NCBI RefSeq assembly: GCF_008692195.1
Contig: NZ_RXOM01000023.1
Location: forward strand, 1-59,302
Direction of reading: 5' to 3'
Source of the DNA: Salegentibacter sp. R32
GTDB taxonomy: Bacteria > Bacteroidota > Bacteroidia > Flavobacteriales > Flavobacteriaceae
DNA length: 59,302 nucleotides
In this document: in pieces, positions 18,601 to 27,477 of the stretch
How positions within the stretch are numbered: position 1 is the first letter of the stretch
Layout of the letters: every line of letters starts with the position of its first letter
Position numbers and translations under genes: made by a program
Notes under the pieces: model-generated
What the model was told of the DNA's origin: nothing
Databases searched by the model: none
Seen by the model: the letters and a program-made list of their open reading frames with translations, nothing else

Positions 18601-20062
18601 TATTATCTTCAGAAATATCGGCAAGGCCATTAAATTCAAATTGAAAATTAGGATCGTCGCTTATTAATTTTCCATTGAAAACGGGCGCATCCAGTTTTCC
18701 TGAAACTTTAATTTTATTATAAGTATACCCATTAAATTGTAGCTGATTGATGGTTCCGTCTATTTGAGTATTCAAGGTTTCTTGTGAAAACCCAAGTCCG
18801 TCTACATTTAAACTAAAAGTAGCGTAACCTAATGAAGAATTATCCAGTAACCGACCCAAATTAAACCGAATAAACCGAATTTTTCCTTTATAACTAGCAA
18901 ATTTCGAATCGTTTAAATCATCTAAAGTGATATTTAAACTAGTACTTCCTAACTGAGTATTAATTTGAGAATCGGTCACCACGGTGGTTGGTGTAGCACT
19001 TAAATAACCATTTAAATTGACGCTTCCTACTTCAATAAGCTGCTCTGGTAAGGTATTTCCCAGCACATTGGGTAGTAAATTTACCAAATCGTAATAATTG
19101 GTAGAAAGCTCTTTAAAATTTCCAGAAACTTTAAACGTCTTTTCTTTATCGATTAAATTTTTAAAATCCAGCTCTCCATCAATTACGGTTCGGTCCATTC
19201 CCGTTAAACGCCAATTATTTAACTGAAAATCATTCAACGTTCCTTTTAAATCACCTTCAAACTGCATCGTTTCTGTATCTCCAAACTCATGGTAGAGTAA
19301 TTTTAAATCACGGGTATCTACTTTAGAAGTGCTGAAATCTCCAGTGATTTGTACTTGATTTTCAAAATCTGCCAAACCGCCAATCTCATAATCAAAACGG
19401 ATATCACTATTTATTTCTGAATAAGGGGTTTGCAATTGAAAATCATCAAACAGCATACTTTCTTTGGTATACCTAAAATCGGTACTTAAATGTTCTATTT
19501 TAATTCCCCTACTCTCATTTGCTTTCAGGCTTTCGATATTCACAGATACATTTGGTCCATCGACTACTAAATTAGAAGCATTGATGTTTAAGTCTTTAAA
19601 CGAAAAAACATCTTTATCATCTAAATTCTCATCTTCATAGCTCACTTCACTATTGATAGCGATGATGTGATCGATGGTTAACACAAAAGGGGTTTGCGAA
19701 GCTTGACCATTATCAAACTTATCTCCAAAAATGGAAAGGTTATCTTTTTCTTCTCCTTTATATAGTTTAATGCGAAGTTTTAATTGCTCTGCTTCCAAAT
19801 CACCAAAATCCAAATGCTGACCGGAAAGTATGGCCGGAACGTTTACCAAAGAGGTATTTAATTGTTTGGCACTAATAAGCGTATCTTGATGGTGATCTTC
19901 AATATAAACCTCTTCAATCACTACATCGCCATTATAAGAAATACTTATGCGCTCAACATTAATATTAGTATTAAAATCACTATTAATTCTTTCGGTAACT
20001 TTATGAGCTACTGAAGTTTGTACCGCGGGAATAGAAAACACCAAAACCAAAACCAAGAACAA
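15683..20062 (-). CDS. tamB: TamB-family translocation/assembly protein (DUF490)
   Basis: At least 1459 residues: a short N-terminal membrane anchor, then a very long repetitive beta-rich periplasmic region with many 'L.G...' strands. The C-terminal TamB domain (GDFVVYDGIYNFKYAGLVQ, GNITWDGSPTRADLNVRALY) lies near 1180-1240. Such proteins bridge inner and outer membrane and are tied to phospholipid or barrel-protein transport. The start is a problem: the only usual start codon is the TTG at 20062, in the middle of the hydrophobic anchor. The frame continues back to 20128 with a convincing basic N-terminus (KPEPIKKFFKILGR) but no ATG/GTG/TTG. An ATT at 20113 is one possibility. It is divergent from tsaD. 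Confidence 0.88.
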   Translation of the reverse strand: MFLVLVLVFSIPAVQTSVAHKVTERINSDFNTNINVERISISYNGDVVIEEVYIEDHHQDTLISAKQLNTSLVNVPAILSGQHLDFGDLEAEQLKLRIKLYKGEEKDNLSIFGDKFDNGQASQTPFVLTIDHIIAINSEVSYEDENLDDKDVFSFKDLNINASNLVVDGPNVSVNIESLKANESRGIKIEHLSTDFRYTKESMLFDDFQLQTPYSEINSDIRFDYEIGGLADFENQVQITGDFSTSKVDTRDLKLLYHEFGDTETMQFEGDLKGTLNDFQLNNWRLTGMDRTVIDGELDFKNLIDKEKTFKVSGNFKELSTNYYDLVNLLPNVLGNTLPEQLIEVGSVNLNGYLSATPTTVVTDSQINTQLGSTSLNITLDDLNDSKFASYKGKIRFIRFNLGRLLDNSSLGYATFSLNVDGLGFSQETLNTQIDGTINQLQFNGYTYNKIKVSGKLDAPVFNGKLISDDPNFQFEFNGLADISEDNNIYDFKANVKYADLYALKFVERDTLSIMKGDILMKMEGKNLDDVTGSLYLQNFSYKNQDNLFEFEELELTSSFENQVRTITINSPDIISGEVEGIFQVNQVPALFQNAVGSLYTNYDPIPIEGSQYLDFNFDIYNKIVEVFFPDIELAPNTFIKGSVQSEDSDFELTFRSPQINVFENMFQQVNLQIDNTNPLFNTYVEVDSISTNFYNASDFNLINVTLNDTLFIRSEFKGGKNNNDDFNFSFFHTINEEQKSVVGVRKSDIKFKDSKWYFNKNNTKNQTFVFDKDFKQFRIDTLTLTHQDEEIRLSGEAKDTTYKNFNLKFDNVDLAKITPSIDSLNLAGIVNGKLNFSQEKGVYYPTSSLTIDDIAVNEVTYGDLNLDIEGNESLTQYNIEALLGDDEYDFLQASGNLDVSDENPSINLNVNLDSFKLSAFSALGADVISNIRGLAYGNAKISGDYRNPDITGRLTLKDAGLTVPYLNVDLNLQQNAVVDLTQQQFLFNNVDFVDTKYKTKGAVDGTISHDGFKNWRLDLDLDAPQRLLVLDTDYTEEALYYGTAFISGSANIAGPTEELVINVNAETQEGTIFKIPLNDTETIGDNSYIYFLTAEEKQARQEGKEIKVKEVKGLELNFELDVTNEAEVEIVIDQNSGSSLRGSGAGTLLMEISTNGKFNMWGDFVVYDGIYNFKYAGLVQKEFEVVPGGNITWDGSPTRADLNVRALYRAEANPAILLENPVINRNIPVEVYINLNGELTETDITFDLEYPNLSSVVKSELQYRISDRQNTEIQALSLITQGSFFSQYTIGQNAPGNLIAERASGLFDNIFGDDDGKFKVGINYVQGDRTPDQDTADRFGVTLSTQISERVLVNGRVGVPIGGVTQSVVVGNVEVELLLNEEGTLRANLFNRENNIQYIGQQWGYTQGVGLSYSVDFDTFKELIYKILNKELKVEQVPEEIEENPKSLAPDYIVFPGK

Positions 20063-20260
20063 TAGTAAAATAGCTACTATAATTCTCCCTAATATTTTAA
20101 AAAACTTTTTAATAGGTTCTGGTTTTAATTAAGCTTGATTTTTCTTATTTACTTAGAATAATCCTAATTTTGCGTTGAGTTACACAAATGCAACCCTAAA
20201 GCTTGCAAATTTACATAGCTTTAAGAACAATTATAACAAATTTTAGACCTAAAAATTATA

Positions 20261-21283
20261 ATGGACTCACAAAATATATACATTCTTGGTATTGAGTCTT
20301 CTTGCGACGATACTGCTGCTTCCGTACTTTGTAACGGAAAAATAAAAAGTAATGTAGTAGCTACCCAAAAAATACATGAAGAATATGGTGGCGTGGTCCC
20401 TGAATTAGCATCAAGAGCACACCAACAAAATATTGTTCCGGTAATACATCAAGCTATTGAAAAAGCGGGAATTAGCAAAGAAGATTTATCGGCCATAGCC
20501 TTTACCCGTGGTCCCGGCTTAATGGGCTCATTATTGGTAGGAACTTCATTTGCGAAGTCAATGGCGGCCGCGCTAAAAATTCCGTTGATTGAAGTGAACC
20601 ATATGCAAGCCCATATTTTGGCTCATTTTATTGAAGAAGAAGATTTTGAAAAGCCTAATTTTCCTTTTCTCGGCTTAACCATCAGTGGTGGGCACACCCA
20701 AATCGTAAAGGTTTCTGACTTTTTTAAAATGGAAGTCATTGGTGAAACCCTCGATGATGCAGTGGGTGAAGCTTACGATAAATGTGGAAAAATGCTGAAT
20801 CTGCCCTATCCCGGCGGACCTTTAATTGATCAATATGCAAAGGAAGGAAATCCCAAAGCTTTTCCGTTTCCGAAGCCGAATGTAAAAAATTTGGATTTCA
20901 GCTTTAGCGGTTTAAAAACCTCCATGCTTTACTTTTTAGAACGGGAAGAAAAAGAAAATCCCAACTTCATTGAAGAAAATCTAAAAGATATCTGCGCTTC
21001 TTTTCAATATACTGTCGTGAAAATTTTGATGGATAAACTAAAAAAAGCCGTAAAACAAACCGGTATTAAAGAAATTGCGATTGGTGGAGGTGTTTCCGCC
21101 AATAGCGGAATTAGAACCGCACTTACCGATGCGCAAAAACGCTTTGGGTGGAAAACCTATATCCCTAAGTTTGAATACACCACCGATAATGCTGCGATGA
21201 TTGCCATTGTGGGACATTACAAATATTTGAATAAAGAATTTTCAGATGCTAGCGTGACCGCTCAAGCTCGTTATTCTATTTAA
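20261..21283 (+). CDS. tsaD: tRNA N6-adenosine threonylcarbamoyltransferase TsaD
   Basis: 340 residues, the normal length. It starts ILGIESSCDDTAASV, carries the metal-binding motif HMQAHILAHF near 110-120, SGGHTQIV near 145 and DAVGEAYDK near 165. The conserved second half includes SFSGLKTS and GGGVSANSGIR. TsaD transfers the threonylcarbamoyl group to A37 of ANN-decoding tRNAs, working with TsaB/E. It heads a plus-strand run with rsmE 10 bp downstream and is divergent from tamB. Confidence 0.96.
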   Translation: MDSQNIYILGIESSCDDTAASVLCNGKIKSNVVATQKIHEEYGGVVPELASRAHQQNIVPVIHQAIEKAGISKEDLSAIAFTRGPGLMGSLLVGTSFAKSMAAALKIPLIEVNHMQAHILAHFIEEEDFEKPNFPFLGLTISGGHTQIVKVSDFFKMEVIGETLDDAVGEAYDKCGKMLNLPYPGGPLIDQYAKEGNPKAFPFPKPNVKNLDFSFSGLKTSMLYFLEREEKENPNFIEENLKDICASFQYTVVKILMDKLKKAVKQTGIKEIAIGGGVSANSGIRTALTDAQKRFGWKTYIPKFEYTTDNAAMIAIVGHYKYLNKEFSDASVTAQARYSI

Positions 21284-21293
21284 AGATATCGCT

Positions 21294-22004
21294 ATGCAAT
21301 TATTTTATAATCCATCCATTTCTGAAAACGATAAAGAAGTCATTTTTCCAAAAGACGAAAGCAAACACATTGTTAAAGTTTTACGTAAATCAGAAGGAGA
21401 TAACTTAAACATAACCAACGGAAAAGGATTTTTATTTACTGCTGAAATAATTAATACCAACCACAATAAATGCAAAGCTAAAATTAAGAACTTCGAGCAG
21501 GAACGGGACAAAAAATATTATTTGCATTTGGCGGTCGCACCCACTAAAATGAACGACCGCTTTGAAACTTTTCTAGAAAAAGCTACAGAAATAGGGATTG
21601 ATAAAATCACACCGATTATTTGCGAGCACAGTGAACGAAAAGTGGTAAAGATAAATCGGTTTGAACGGGTTTTGCAAAGTGCGATGAAGCAATCACTTCA
21701 TTATTCGATACCGGAAATTTCTGAAGCAATATCTTTTCAAGAATTTATTCAGCAAGAACAAAACGAACAGAAATTCATAGCGCATTGCGAAGAAAACGAT
21801 AAAAAATCTCTACAAAAAGAACTAGAGCCCGGTAAAAGCTACACCATTCTTATTGGTCCTGAAGGCGATTTTTCTTCCGAAGAAATAGAAAGCGCCATTA
21901 AAGCAGGTTTTGTTCCTGTAACTTTGGGAAATACGCGTTTACGTACCGAAACTGCTGCCATTGTTGCTGCGCATACGGCTGCTTTAATTAATGAGTTTCA
22001 GTAA
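21294..22004 (+). CDS. rsmE: 16S rRNA (uracil(1498)-N(3))-methyltransferase RsmE
   Basis: 236 residues. An N-terminal PUA-like part (SKHIVKVLRKSEGDNLNITNG) is followed by a SPOUT methyltransferase fold ending in the knot motif LIGPEGDFSSEEIE near 186-199 and TLGNTRLRTETAAIVA near 212-227. It methylates U1498 of 16S rRNA. It lies in a run of translation-related genes (tsaD, rsmE, TrmH-type) with short spacers. Confidence 0.95.
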   Translation: MQLFYNPSISENDKEVIFPKDESKHIVKVLRKSEGDNLNITNGKGFLFTAEIINTNHNKCKAKIKNFEQERDKKYYLHLAVAPTKMNDRFETFLEKATEIGIDKITPIICEHSERKVVKINRFERVLQSAMKQSLHYSIPEISEAISFQEFIQQEQNEQKFIAHCEENDKKSLQKELEPGKSYTILIGPEGDFSSEEIESAIKAGFVPVTLGNTRLRTETAAIVAAHTAALINEFQ

Positions 22005-22042
22005 TAAAATTCTCTTTATATTTATTGAAATTTTCAACAGCT

Positions 22043-22684
22043 ATGCAAAAGCTTTTTACGCTTCTTTTTTGTCTAACTTTTACCTTTTTACAAGCACAAG
22101 ATATTGCCGTATTAAAATATAGCGGTGGCGGCGATTGGTATGGTAACCCAACGGCATTACCCAATTTAATTGAGTTTTGTAATCAGAATATCGGTACAAA
22201 AATCAATACAAAACCGGAAAGTGTCGAACCCAAAAGCACCGATATTTTCAGCTATCCATTTTTGCATATGACGGGGCACGGAAATGTGTTTTTTTCTGAA
22301 GAAGATGCTCAAAATTTACGGAATTACTTAATTAGTGGTGGTTTTTTGCATATCGACGACAATTACGGCATGCGACCTTATATTGAAAAAGAACTTAAAA
22401 AAGTATTCCCAAACCTAGAATTACAAGAATTACCGGCAGATCATCCCCTATTTTCTTCAGCGTTTAATTTTCCGGAAGGTTTACCCAAAATTCATGAACA
22501 CGATGGTCAACGTCCACAAGCTTTCGGAATCACCTACCAAAATCGTTTGGTCTTATTATTTACTTTTGAGAGTGATCTAGGTGATGGTTGGGAAAATCAA
22601 GAAGTACATAACGACCCGCAACAAGTGCGTGAAAAAGCTTTAAAAATGGGTGCGAATATTGTAAAATATGCTTTTGAAAATTAG
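22043..22684 (+). CDS. DUF4159 domain protein, exported
   Basis: 213 residues from the ATG at 22043; a TTG at 22025 would add six residues but spoil the signal peptide. The signal peptide is MQKLFTLLFCLTFTFLQAQ. The rest is a DUF4159 domain with KYSGGGDWYGNP, LHMTGHGNVFFSEEDAQNLR and LRNYLISGGFLHIDDNYGMR, a class-I glutamine-amidotransferase-like or flavodoxin-like fold. Function unknown. It lies three bases before the TrmH-type gene, so both probably share a message. Confidence 0.85.
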   Translation: MQKLFTLLFCLTFTFLQAQDIAVLKYSGGGDWYGNPTALPNLIEFCNQNIGTKINTKPESVEPKSTDIFSYPFLHMTGHGNVFFSEEDAQNLRNYLISGGFLHIDDNYGMRPYIEKELKKVFPNLELQELPADHPLFSSAFNFPEGLPKIHEHDGQRPQAFGITYQNRLVLLFTFESDLGDGWENQEVHNDPQQVREKALKMGANIVKYAFEN

Positions 22685-22687
22685 GTT

Positions 22688-23215
22688 ATGAGTGAGCAAT
22701 TAGATCATTATTCTACAAATTTTTCTTCAGAGAAATTTCCGATCCTATTAATTACAGATCAGGTCAATAGCCCGGCGAATTTGGGCAGTTTATTTAGATT
22801 GGCCGATGCTTTTCATATTGAAAAAATTATTTTCTGCGGAATTGACGAAGCTATCATCAACAGTAATCGCTTAAAACGAACAGCACGCTCCACACAAAAT
22901 ACTGTTTCGTGTGAATTTGAAGAAAATATTGAAGAGGTAGTAAATCAGCTTCAGGAGGAAAACGTACAATTATTGGCCTTAGAAATTACCGATGACAGTA
23001 TTCCCGTAGAACAACTTCAACTTCAAGAAAATCAATCATTGGCTTTGATTATCGGAGAAGAGAATTTAGGCGTAAATAAAAATATATTAGAAAAAACTTC
23101 AGCAAATATTCATATTACTATGTTTGGGAAAAATAGCAGTATGAACGTTGCACAAGCCACCGGCATTGCTTTATATGAAATTACTAAAAAATTAAGCTCA
23201 TTTCAGCAGAAATAA
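22688..23215 (+). CDS. TrmH/SpoU-family RNA methyltransferase
   Basis: 175 residues, a stand-alone SPOUT domain. Motif 1 is LITDQVNSPANLGSLFRLADAF near 20-40, motif 2 LALIIGEENLGV near 120, and motif 3 HITMFGKNSSMNVAQATGIAL near 145. It 2'-O-methylates a ribose in tRNA or rRNA; the target cannot be deduced. It is smaller than TrmH or RlmB because the N-terminal substrate-binding domain is absent. Confidence 0.9.
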   Translation: MSEQLDHYSTNFSSEKFPILLITDQVNSPANLGSLFRLADAFHIEKIIFCGIDEAIINSNRLKRTARSTQNTVSCEFEENIEEVVNQLQEENVQLLALEITDDSIPVEQLQLQENQSLALIIGEENLGVNKNILEKTSANIHITMFGKNSSMNVAQATGIALYEITKKLSSFQQK

Positions 23216-23239
23216 TATCTTTACAGCGTGAGTAAGTCA

Positions 23240-24325
23240 ATGAGCAAATCGATAGCGTACGGAATTCTAAAAGCACTCGGGGTAATCCTCGGTGTTATTT
23301 TATTATGCTATTTTATTTATGAAGTACAGTCGGTTATCGCTTACATTGCTATTGCTGCGGTGATTGCTTTGATAGGAAGACCTATTGTTATCTTTTTAAG
23401 GGATAAACTAAAACTGCCCAACCAACTTGCCGTAGTAATCGTATTGATGTTGGTTTTATTGGTATTTATAGGCTTAATAGCTTTGTTTGTCCCCATTATT
23501 ATTCAACAAAGTGAAAACCTAGCACAAATCGATATTGATGCTTTCAAAAAGGATTTAAATGCACTAAATGCTCAAGTACGGGAATATTTAGGGGTAAAAC
23601 AAATTGATATTATTCAAGGCTTACGCCAAACTACTTTTATTAAAAATTTTGATTTAAAAGTTATCCCTGATTTTATGAACTTGCTTTTCGGAGGACTGGG
23701 AACCGCTTTTATTGGTGTATTTTCTATTATTTTTATTTCTTTTTTCCTTCTAAAAGACAGCAACTTAATGTTGAACAGTGTTTTGGTTTTTTCTAATCAC
23801 GGAGATGAAGGCAGATTTAAAAGAGTATTTGAAAAAATAAAAGTGTTATTATCTCGGTATTTCGTTGGGCTTACCCTTCAGCTATTGGTACTCTTTGTGT
23901 TGTATTCCATTTTACTAATGGTTTTTGATGTTGATAATCCTATAGCTATCGCATGTATCTGTGCTTTCTTGAATATTGTGCCTTACCTAGGACCAGTAGT
24001 AGCTGGAGTTTTAATGATGATGTTTGTGATTTCAAGCAATTTGGGAGCCGATTTTTCTTCTATTATTTTACCACGTTTACTCTATGTTTTAGGAGGATAT
24101 TTAATTGCACAGCTTATTGACAATTTCATCAATCAACCCCTTATTTTTGGGAAAAGTGTGAAGTCACATCCGCTAGAAATTTTCTTGGTAATACTCATTG
24201 CCGGTTTACTTTTTAATGTAATCGGGATGATTGTCGCCATCCCTACTTACACAGCAATTAAAGTAATTGCCAAAGAAGCCTTTAGCGAATACAAAATTGT
24301 AAAAAACCTTACGAAAGATTTATAA
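23240..24325 (+). CDS. AI-2E family transporter (PerM/UPF0118)
   Basis: 361 residues from the ATG at 23240; a GTG at 23228 would add four. Seven to eight membrane spans; an N-terminal pair (ILGVILLCYFIYEV, SVIAYIAIAAVIALIGRP) precedes a soluble region (about 95-150). The C-terminal spans carry the family motifs FLNIVPYLGPVVAG near 245 and NQPLIFGKSVKSHPL near 303. Members export autoinducer-2-like molecules or act as Na+/H+ antiporters; the substrate here is unknown. It overlaps the next gene by one base (TAATG). Confidence 0.9.
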   Translation: MSKSIAYGILKALGVILGVILLCYFIYEVQSVIAYIAIAAVIALIGRPIVIFLRDKLKLPNQLAVVIVLMLVLLVFIGLIALFVPIIIQQSENLAQIDIDAFKKDLNALNAQVREYLGVKQIDIIQGLRQTTFIKNFDLKVIPDFMNLLFGGLGTAFIGVFSIIFISFFLLKDSNLMLNSVLVFSNHGDEGRFKRVFEKIKVLLSRYFVGLTLQLLVLFVLYSILLMVFDVDNPIAIACICAFLNIVPYLGPVVAGVLMMMFVISSNLGADFSSIILPRLLYVLGGYLIAQLIDNFINQPLIFGKSVKSHPLEIFLVILIAGLLFNVIGMIVAIPTYTAIKVIAKEAFSEYKIVKNLTKDL

Positions 24326-25518
24326 TGTTGAATAAAGCGATTCTTCATCCCGAAGTTCAAGAATTTATCAACACGAATTTAAAAACAGACCTTCCACAAC
24401 TTATTTTAAAAGGAAGTCCGTTTAGTGATGTTTCCATACAAGAGCTCGCTACCCAAATTGAAACCAAGCAAAAAGCCGAAAAGAAAATCCCATTATGGTT
24501 TGCTGCGGAAAATATTATTTATCCCAAAAGTCTCAATTTAGAGCAGACTTCTTCCCAAATTACCGCTCAATATAAAGCTGAACAAATTGAAGGCGAAACT
24601 TTAATCGACTTAACCGGGGGTTTTGGTATTGATGGTTTTTTCTTTGCTGAAAAATTTCAAAGCATAACTCATTGTGAACTCAATGAAGAACTTTCAAAGC
24701 TTGTAAAACATAACTTTCAATATTTATCTAAAAAAAACAACATTGAATTCTATGCCGGCAACGGAATAGATTTTTTGAAAAATACCAATCAAATTTTTGA
24801 TTGGATTTACATCGATCCTTCTCGCAGAAATGAGGTTGGCGGTCGCGTATTTCGCTTAGAAGCTTGTGAACCCGATATACTTCAGCATTTAGAATTGTTG
24901 CTGAAACATGCTCGCAACGGAGTTTTCATGAAAACTTCACCACTACTCGATTTCAGTTTGGGATTAAAAGAACTTCATTTTCAAGTAGAAGAAATTCAAA
25001 TTGTTGCAGTAAATAACGACGTAAAAGAATTATTATGGAAAATAACGTCAGAAAAAAATGAAAGTAAACTTCCTGTTAAATGTGTCAACTTCAGCAAAGA
25101 TAAAGAACAGGTTTTCCAAGCTGACTTTTACGCTGAAAACACTGCTGAAATTAATTACAGTGAACCACTTCCATATTTATACGAGCCGAATGCTGCCATT
25201 TTAAAAGGCGGATTTTTCAATTCGGTAGCAGAAAAATTTCAACTCAATAAAATCGCTCCGCATAGTCATTTATACACTTCTGAAGTAAAAATTGAATTTC
25301 CCGGTCGCGTTTTTAAAATCGAGGAGCAACTTCCTTTTCAGAAAAAAAGTTTTAAAAAACTCGGCATTACGAAAGCCAATGTTACTACGAGAAACTTTCC
25401 GTTATCGGTAGATCAGATCAGAAAGAAACTCAGCATTAAAGATGGCGGAAACACCTATTTATTTTTCACGACAAATTCAACTAACGAGAAGTTGATTTTG
25501 GTTTGTAAGAAGGTTTGA
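24325..25518 (+). CDS. THUMP-like domain class I SAM-dependent methyltransferase
   Basis: 397 residues. A Rossmann methyltransferase core has IDLTGGFGIDGFFFA near 90-104 (SAM-binding glycine loop) and DWIYIDPSRR near 155-164, a DPSRR signature of this Bacteroidota family. The C-terminal part resembles the ferredoxin-like/THUMP-like domain of the PG_1098 group (ITKANVTTRNFPLSVDQIRKKL). It probably modifies RNA, but the target is unknown. It converges with the minus-strand pigment operon with only 5 bp between stop codons. Confidence 0.85.
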   Translation: MLNKAILHPEVQEFINTNLKTDLPQLILKGSPFSDVSIQELATQIETKQKAEKKIPLWFAAENIIYPKSLNLEQTSSQITAQYKAEQIEGETLIDLTGGFGIDGFFFAEKFQSITHCELNEELSKLVKHNFQYLSKKNNIEFYAGNGIDFLKNTNQIFDWIYIDPSRRNEVGGRVFRLEACEPDILQHLELLLKHARNGVFMKTSPLLDFSLGLKELHFQVEEIQIVAVNNDVKELLWKITSEKNESKLPVKCVNFSKDKEQVFQADFYAENTAEINYSEPLPYLYEPNAAILKGGFFNSVAEKFQLNKIAPHSHLYTSEVKIEFPGRVFKIEEQLPFQKKSFKKLGITKANVTTRNFPLSVDQIRKKLSIKDGGNTYLFFTTNSTNEKLILVCKKV

Positions 25519-25523
25519 TAAAA

Positions 25524-26204
25524 CTATTTTAATCGATCACTCAAAGCTTTGATCAATGCTTTCTTTTCGATCAAATCTTCTAAATTGGCTTCAAAAGAGA
25601 TCGCTTTTCGCAAATTAGGAAAGGCTAATTTTCGTTTTGCCATCGAGTTAGAGGTTAGTAAATTGAAGTAATTCATTGATAAGATCAATAACTGTACGCC
25701 ATCAATTTTACGAGTTTTAAAGCCTAATTTTTCAGCGGTTCGGGCATTTAGAATATAAGTGGTTCCGGTAAACTTTACTTGCTTTTTTTCACCGTTTTCA
25801 TAAGTTTCGATAAGATTCAATAAACCTTCTAAATATTGTTGAAGAATATAATTTGTTCGTTGTTGACTGTTCCATTTAAAATTCAACACAAAATAATAAT
25901 CTAGCAAAGTTCCGCCGTGAATTTTCACCACTCCATTTTTCTCTTTTTCAGTAATCAGAAAATTAGAATAGTAAATCAGCTTTCCGGTTTTTTGATTGGT
26001 CGGCACATCGATAAACGGGGAGATAATCGTAATCAACAAGTAAAAAACGAAAATGGCAATAAAGAATATTTTAGTTTGCCAAGCAACGATCAAACTAGGT
26101 ATAAATAATAGAAATGCAATTGCAACTACCTTAAGCTGAATTGCTTTTTTCTCCTTTTCCGTTTTTTGATAAAATGAGTGCGTATTTTCTAACTTAAACT
26201 TCAT
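25524..26204 (-). CDS. Unrecognised membrane protein, last gene of the pigment operon
   Basis: 226 residues. A basic/acidic N-terminus is followed by two adjacent membrane spans (VVAIAFLLFIPSLIVAW and IFFIAIFVFYLLITIISPF, residues about 27-67) and a soluble region of about 155 residues with no motif I recognise. It overlaps the AMP-ligase gene upstream by 11 bp, so it belongs to the same transcript. Its position suggests a membrane role in pigment assembly or export, but no function can be read from the sequence. Confidence 0.65.
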   Translation of the reverse strand: MKFKLENTHSFYQKTEKEKKAIQLKVVAIAFLLFIPSLIVAWQTKIFFIAIFVFYLLITIISPFIDVPTNQKTGKLIYYSNFLITEKEKNGVVKIHGGTLLDYYFVLNFKWNSQQRTNYILQQYLEGLLNLIETYENGEKKQVKFTGTTYILNARTAEKLGFKTRKIDGVQLLILSMNYFNLLTSNSMAKRKLAFPNLRKAISFEANLEDLIEKKALIKALSDRLK

Positions 26205-27477
26205 CAGTTTTCATTCTTTCATCTAAAAAACGAATAGGTTTACGATGATTCGGGTTAAAAATAGTTTGCTGAAGTTTTTCTGTTTTCCAAAAACTGATTT
26301 CCGGTAAAACCCGCAATTTTGCTCGAAGATGAGCTTTTAAAGTAGCTAATTCTTCCTGTTGAAAAGAATCCGGTAAAATAACTTCTAAATGATCGGTACC
26401 AACCTCACTGGTCGAAACTTTTACCAAATGCAAATCGATTCCCGGCCAATCGGCCAAGGCCTCGGTAATTTGTGGCGGATAAATACTGGTGCCTTTATAT
26501 TTAATGAGTTGTTTTTTTCTACCCAAAACCGAACTCAATCGCGCTCCTTCCCGACCACATTTACAGAGTTCAACAATTTTTTTTACCAAATCGCCGGTGG
26601 CATAACGAATAAGCGGCATCGTTTCGATACCGAGTGTGGTCACCACCAACTCTCCTACTTCATCATCGTTGACTAAATTACCTTGTGCGTCGACAATTTC
26701 GGTATAAATGAGATCTTCCAAAATATGATTTCCTTCGTGTGCTTCACATTCGGTAAAAGCGGTGCTCATTTCTGTGGAAGCGTAGGTCGAATATAATTCG
26801 ATTCCCCACAATTCTTCAATTTTTTTCCCTAAAGCATTGATTTGTAAATTTTTATCTCGTAAAGATTCTCCAATACAAATCGCAGCTTTAATCGAGGTAT
26901 TTTTACAATCAATTCCGTTGGCTTTGGCATAATTTCCCAATTTAATTAAAAAGGAAGGAACCGCCACTAAATATGTCGGCTGAAAGCGATTAATTGAATC
27001 CCATTGCAACTCTGGCACTCCCGAACCAACTCGAACCAAACCGGCACCAAGCTTTCGCAATCCCAGAAAATAAGCCATTCCGGCGATAAAACGACGATCT
27101 AAAGTGGTTGTAATTTGCACCACATCCTCCGGAGTAACTCCTGCTAATTGAAAAGATTTTTCTTCATTTACAGCCAAACGTTGTAAATCGTTTTCATTTA
27201 AAGCAAAAGTTACCGGTGTTCCCAACGTACCGGAAGTAGTCACATAATCGATAATTTCTCTTTTGGGAACGCAAATAAAATCTTCATTTCTTGAAGCTAG
27301 ATCTTCTTTCGTGGTAATAGGCAATTGTGTGAAATATTCTGCTTTTAATCTATTAGCAAAAACCCCTAATTGCTGAAATTTTTCTTGATAGAAAGTCGAA
27401 TTTTCTTCCACATATTTTAATTGCTGTTGAAGTAATTTCCAGATTGCTGAAGGGATTTGCGTTTGAATAGATTTCAT
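26194..27477 (-). CDS. AMP-binding acyl/aryl-acid ligase (phenylacetate-CoA ligase-like)
   Basis: 427 residues, the PaaK-like size. The nucleotide-binding loop is VTTSGTLGTPVTF near 85-97. Later motifs include YSTYASTEMSTAFTECEAHEG near 215, TTLGIETMPLIRYATGDLV near 275 and the C-terminal hinge/lysine region GRKKQLIKYKGTSIYPPQ. In flexirubin/aryl-polyene clusters such a ligase activates the aryl acid made by the ammonia-lyase, loading CoA or ACP. It overlaps the C45 gene by one base (TAATG). The exact substrate, 4-coumarate or a derivative, is inferred from the cluster. Confidence 0.88.
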   Translation of the reverse strand: MKSIQTQIPSAIWKLLQQQLKYVEENSTFYQEKFQQLGVFANRLKAEYFTQLPITTKEDLASRNEDFICVPKREIIDYVTTSGTLGTPVTFALNENDLQRLAVNEEKSFQLAGVTPEDVVQITTTLDRRFIAGMAYFLGLRKLGAGLVRVGSGVPELQWDSINRFQPTYLVAVPSFLIKLGNYAKANGIDCKNTSIKAAICIGESLRDKNLQINALGKKIEELWGIELYSTYASTEMSTAFTECEAHEGNHILEDLIYTEIVDAQGNLVNDDEVGELVVTTLGIETMPLIRYATGDLVKKIVELCKCGREGARLSSVLGRKKQLIKYKGTSIYPPQITEALADWPGIDLHLVKVSTSEVGTDHLEVILPDSFQQEELATLKAHLRAKLRVLPEISFWKTEKLQQTIFNPNHRKPIRFLDERMKTDEV

